Assembly: GCA_910587085.1 (NCBI GenBank)
Contig: CAJUMC010000073.1
Coordinates: 1 to 14,601 of the forward strand
Length of the DNA stretch: 14,601 bases
Reading direction: 5' to 3'
Source: an uncultured Lachnospiraceae bacterium
Lineage (GTDB): Bacteria; Bacillota; Clostridia; Lachnospirales; Lachnospiraceae
In this document: positions 13,229 to 14,601 of the stretch, one piece after another
Position numbering within the stretch: position 1 is the stretch's first letter
How the letters are laid out: each line of letters opens with the position of its first letter
Notes under the pieces: generated by a model
Told to the model about the DNA's origin: nothing
Database searches by the model: none
Seen by the model: the letters and a program-made list of their open reading frames with translations, nothing else
Made by a program: the position numbers and the translations under genes

Positions 13229-14443
13229 ATGGCGGAATATTCCTATCAGGCAGTGGATGTCAGGGGAAAAAACAGAAAGGGAAACATTGAGGCGTCCGAC
13301 GAGGCCCAGGCGAGGACACTCCTAAAGAAAAACGGCCTTATCGTGCTGAAGCTGGGGGAGGCTGGCATGCTGACGAAGGATATCAGCATCACGATCGGAA
13401 AGCCGGTGACGCCGCGGGAACTCGGCATTTTCTGCCGTCAGTTCCAGAGTATTCTTCACGCGGGCGTCACAATTATCGAGGCGCTTAAAATGCTCGGCGA
13501 CCAGACCGAAAACAAGGCGTTTGCCAAGGGGATTCGGGATACGGCGGCACTTGTGGAGAAGGGGGAGACGCTCGGCAACGCGATGCGGCGGAACCCGAAG
13601 CTTTTTCCGGGAATTCTGATTACGATGGTGGACGCAGGGGAGGCCTCCGGAAGTATGGAGGTGTCTTTTGCACGGATGGCGACGCATTTTGAGAAGACGG
13701 CCAAGACAAAGGCGCTGATTAAAAAGGCAATGATCTATCCGGTGGTGCTTGCCGTTGTGGCTCTGGTCGTCGTAATCGTTATGTCCGTCTTTGTGTTCCC
13801 GAAATTTGCGGACATGTTTGCAAGTATGGGTACAGAAATGCCTGGAATCACCAAAGTGGTGATGGCAATCAGCAACGTTCTGATGTATCGCTGGTATTTT
13901 ATTATTCTCGTTCTTGCCATCCTGATTCTTTCCGTGCGGATGTACGCGAAGACCTCCTCCGGCAGGCATGTGTTCGGCTCGCTTGCGCTGAAGCTGCCGG
14001 TGTTCGGGAAAATGAACTCCAAGAACGCCTGCGCAAACTTTTCCAGAACGTTCAGCACCCTGATCGGTTCGGGTATGTCCATCTCGCAGTCGCTGGAGAT
14101 CACGGCGCGCTCGATGAGCAATATTCTGTACCGGGAGGCGCTCGAGCAGGCCAGGGTGGAGGTGGAGCAGGGCGTTAATCTTTCGGCCGCTCTGCGGGAA
14201 AACCCGCTTTTTCCGGCGATGGTCTGCCAGATGCTCAACATCGGCGAGGAGACCGGAAACGTGGAAAAAATGCTGGATAAGGTTGCGGAATATTACGAGG
14301 AAGAGGTGGAGATCCAGACGCAGAGTCTCTCTGCGGCGATGGAGCCGATGATTATCGTTGTGATGGGCATTATCGTTATGTTTATGGTTATGGCGATCTA
14401 TATGCCGATGATACAGATGTATTCGGATGCCGGGAATCTATAA
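13229..14443 (+). CDS. pilC: Type IV pilus platform protein PilC (GspF family)
   Basis: Polytopic membrane protein that couples the PilB/PilT motors to pilin insertion and extraction. The protein is 404 residues, the normal length. It begins with the family start MAEYSYQAVDVRGK and has two GspF cytoplasmic domains (about 62-170 and 265-370; each carries a GEXSG/GEETG-type turn, GEASGSMEVSF and GEETGNVEKML). Membrane helices lie at about 172-190, 222-238 and 374-394. GGGAGG (13217-13222) lies 6 nt before the ATG. The gene is tightly linked to pilT. The window ends 158 nt after its stop, with no further gene visible. Confidence 0.95.
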   Translation: MAEYSYQAVDVRGKNRKGNIEASDEAQARTLLKKNGLIVLKLGEAGMLTKDISITIGKPVTPRELGIFCRQFQSILHAGVTIIEALKMLGDQTENKAFAKGIRDTAALVEKGETLGNAMRRNPKLFPGILITMVDAGEASGSMEVSFARMATHFEKTAKTKALIKKAMIYPVVLAVVALVVVIVMSVFVFPKFADMFASMGTEMPGITKVVMAISNVLMYRWYFIILVLAILILSVRMYAKTSSGRHVFGSLALKLPVFGKMNSKNACANFSRTFSTLIGSGMSISQSLEITARSMSNILYREALEQARVEVEQGVNLSAALRENPLFPAMVCQMLNIGEETGNVEKMLDKVAEYYEEEVEIQTQSLSAAMEPMIIVVMGIIVMFMVMAIYMPMIQMYSDAGNL

Positions 14444-14456
14444 ACCGGAAGAACGG

Positions 14457-14512
14457 CGGGCGCCGGTACAGGGCCGCAGGATTCATGCATTCTGCCCCGG
14501 GGCCGGCGCTCG
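14457..14512 (+). promoter_or_regulatory. Strong hairpin after pilC, no T-run
   Basis: CGGGCGCCGG (14457-14466) pairs with CCGGCGCTCG (14503-14512), 10 bp with one G-U, and the interior can pair further (GCAG with CTGC). The sequence after it (TACATTTATG) lacks a T-run, so it is unlikely to be an efficient terminator. It lies 14 nt past the pilC stop and before an AT-rich stretch ending in AAGGGAAGAAGGAAATCTCC at the window edge, which looks like the ribosome binding site of the next gene. It may be a processing or stability element. Confidence 0.55.
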
Positions 14513-14601
14513 TACATTTATGAGAAGGTTTCCCGGGTGCTGTTATCCGCTTAGAGTAAAATTATAGTTGGCAAAAAAAATAAGGGAAGAAGGAAATCTC
14601 C

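Overview
The window looks like chromosomal core DNA of an anaerobic, Gram-positive clostridial bacterium, probably of the Lachnospiraceae type. This rests on gene content, strong AGGAGG-type ribosome binding sites, sigma-A-like promoters, a clostridial-style CXXC micro-protein and a very large BadF/HgdC-type activase. I see no mobile element, CRISPR array, rRNA or tRNA.

Layout. (1) 1-3353, plus strand: an extended -10 promoter, glycogen synthase (glgA), a GC-rich hairpin, a MurE-type Mur ligase, then a clear intrinsic terminator. (2) 3482-5379, plus strand: a promoter and three overlapping genes, namely a thioredoxin-fold (TlpA-like) lipoprotein with a CGPC site, a 48-residue one-helix CXXC protein with a TTG start, and a membrane polyferredoxin of the NapH/CcoG-like type. 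A terminator follows. The overlaps suggest one redox unit, perhaps carrying electrons across the membrane to extracytoplasmic thiols. (3) 5385-9851, minus strand: a single 1488-residue protein with two ASKHA activase domains followed by two HgdB-like iron-sulfur domains. (4) 9852-10307: a divergent intergenic region with back-to-back promoters, a hairpin in the activase leader, and a roughly 170-nt pilB leader with a possible small ORF and an unusual hairpin between the Shine-Dalgarno and the start codon. (5) 10308-14443, plus strand: the type IV pilus motor genes pilB, pilT and pilC. A strong hairpin follows pilC, and the window ends in what looks like the leader of the next gene, where a pilin would be expected.

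How the genes work together. PilB (extension ATPase), PilT (retraction ATPase) and PilC (inner-membrane platform) form the motor of a type IV pilus. PilB carries an N-terminal domain matching the c-di-GMP-binding MshEN motif, so pilus assembly may respond directly to c-di-GMP. The lipoprotein/CXXC/polyferredoxin trio is the least characterised unit here and the best candidate for an undescribed system. The giant activase is of a widespread but poorly understood family. All functions are inferred from motifs read by eye; no database search was run.
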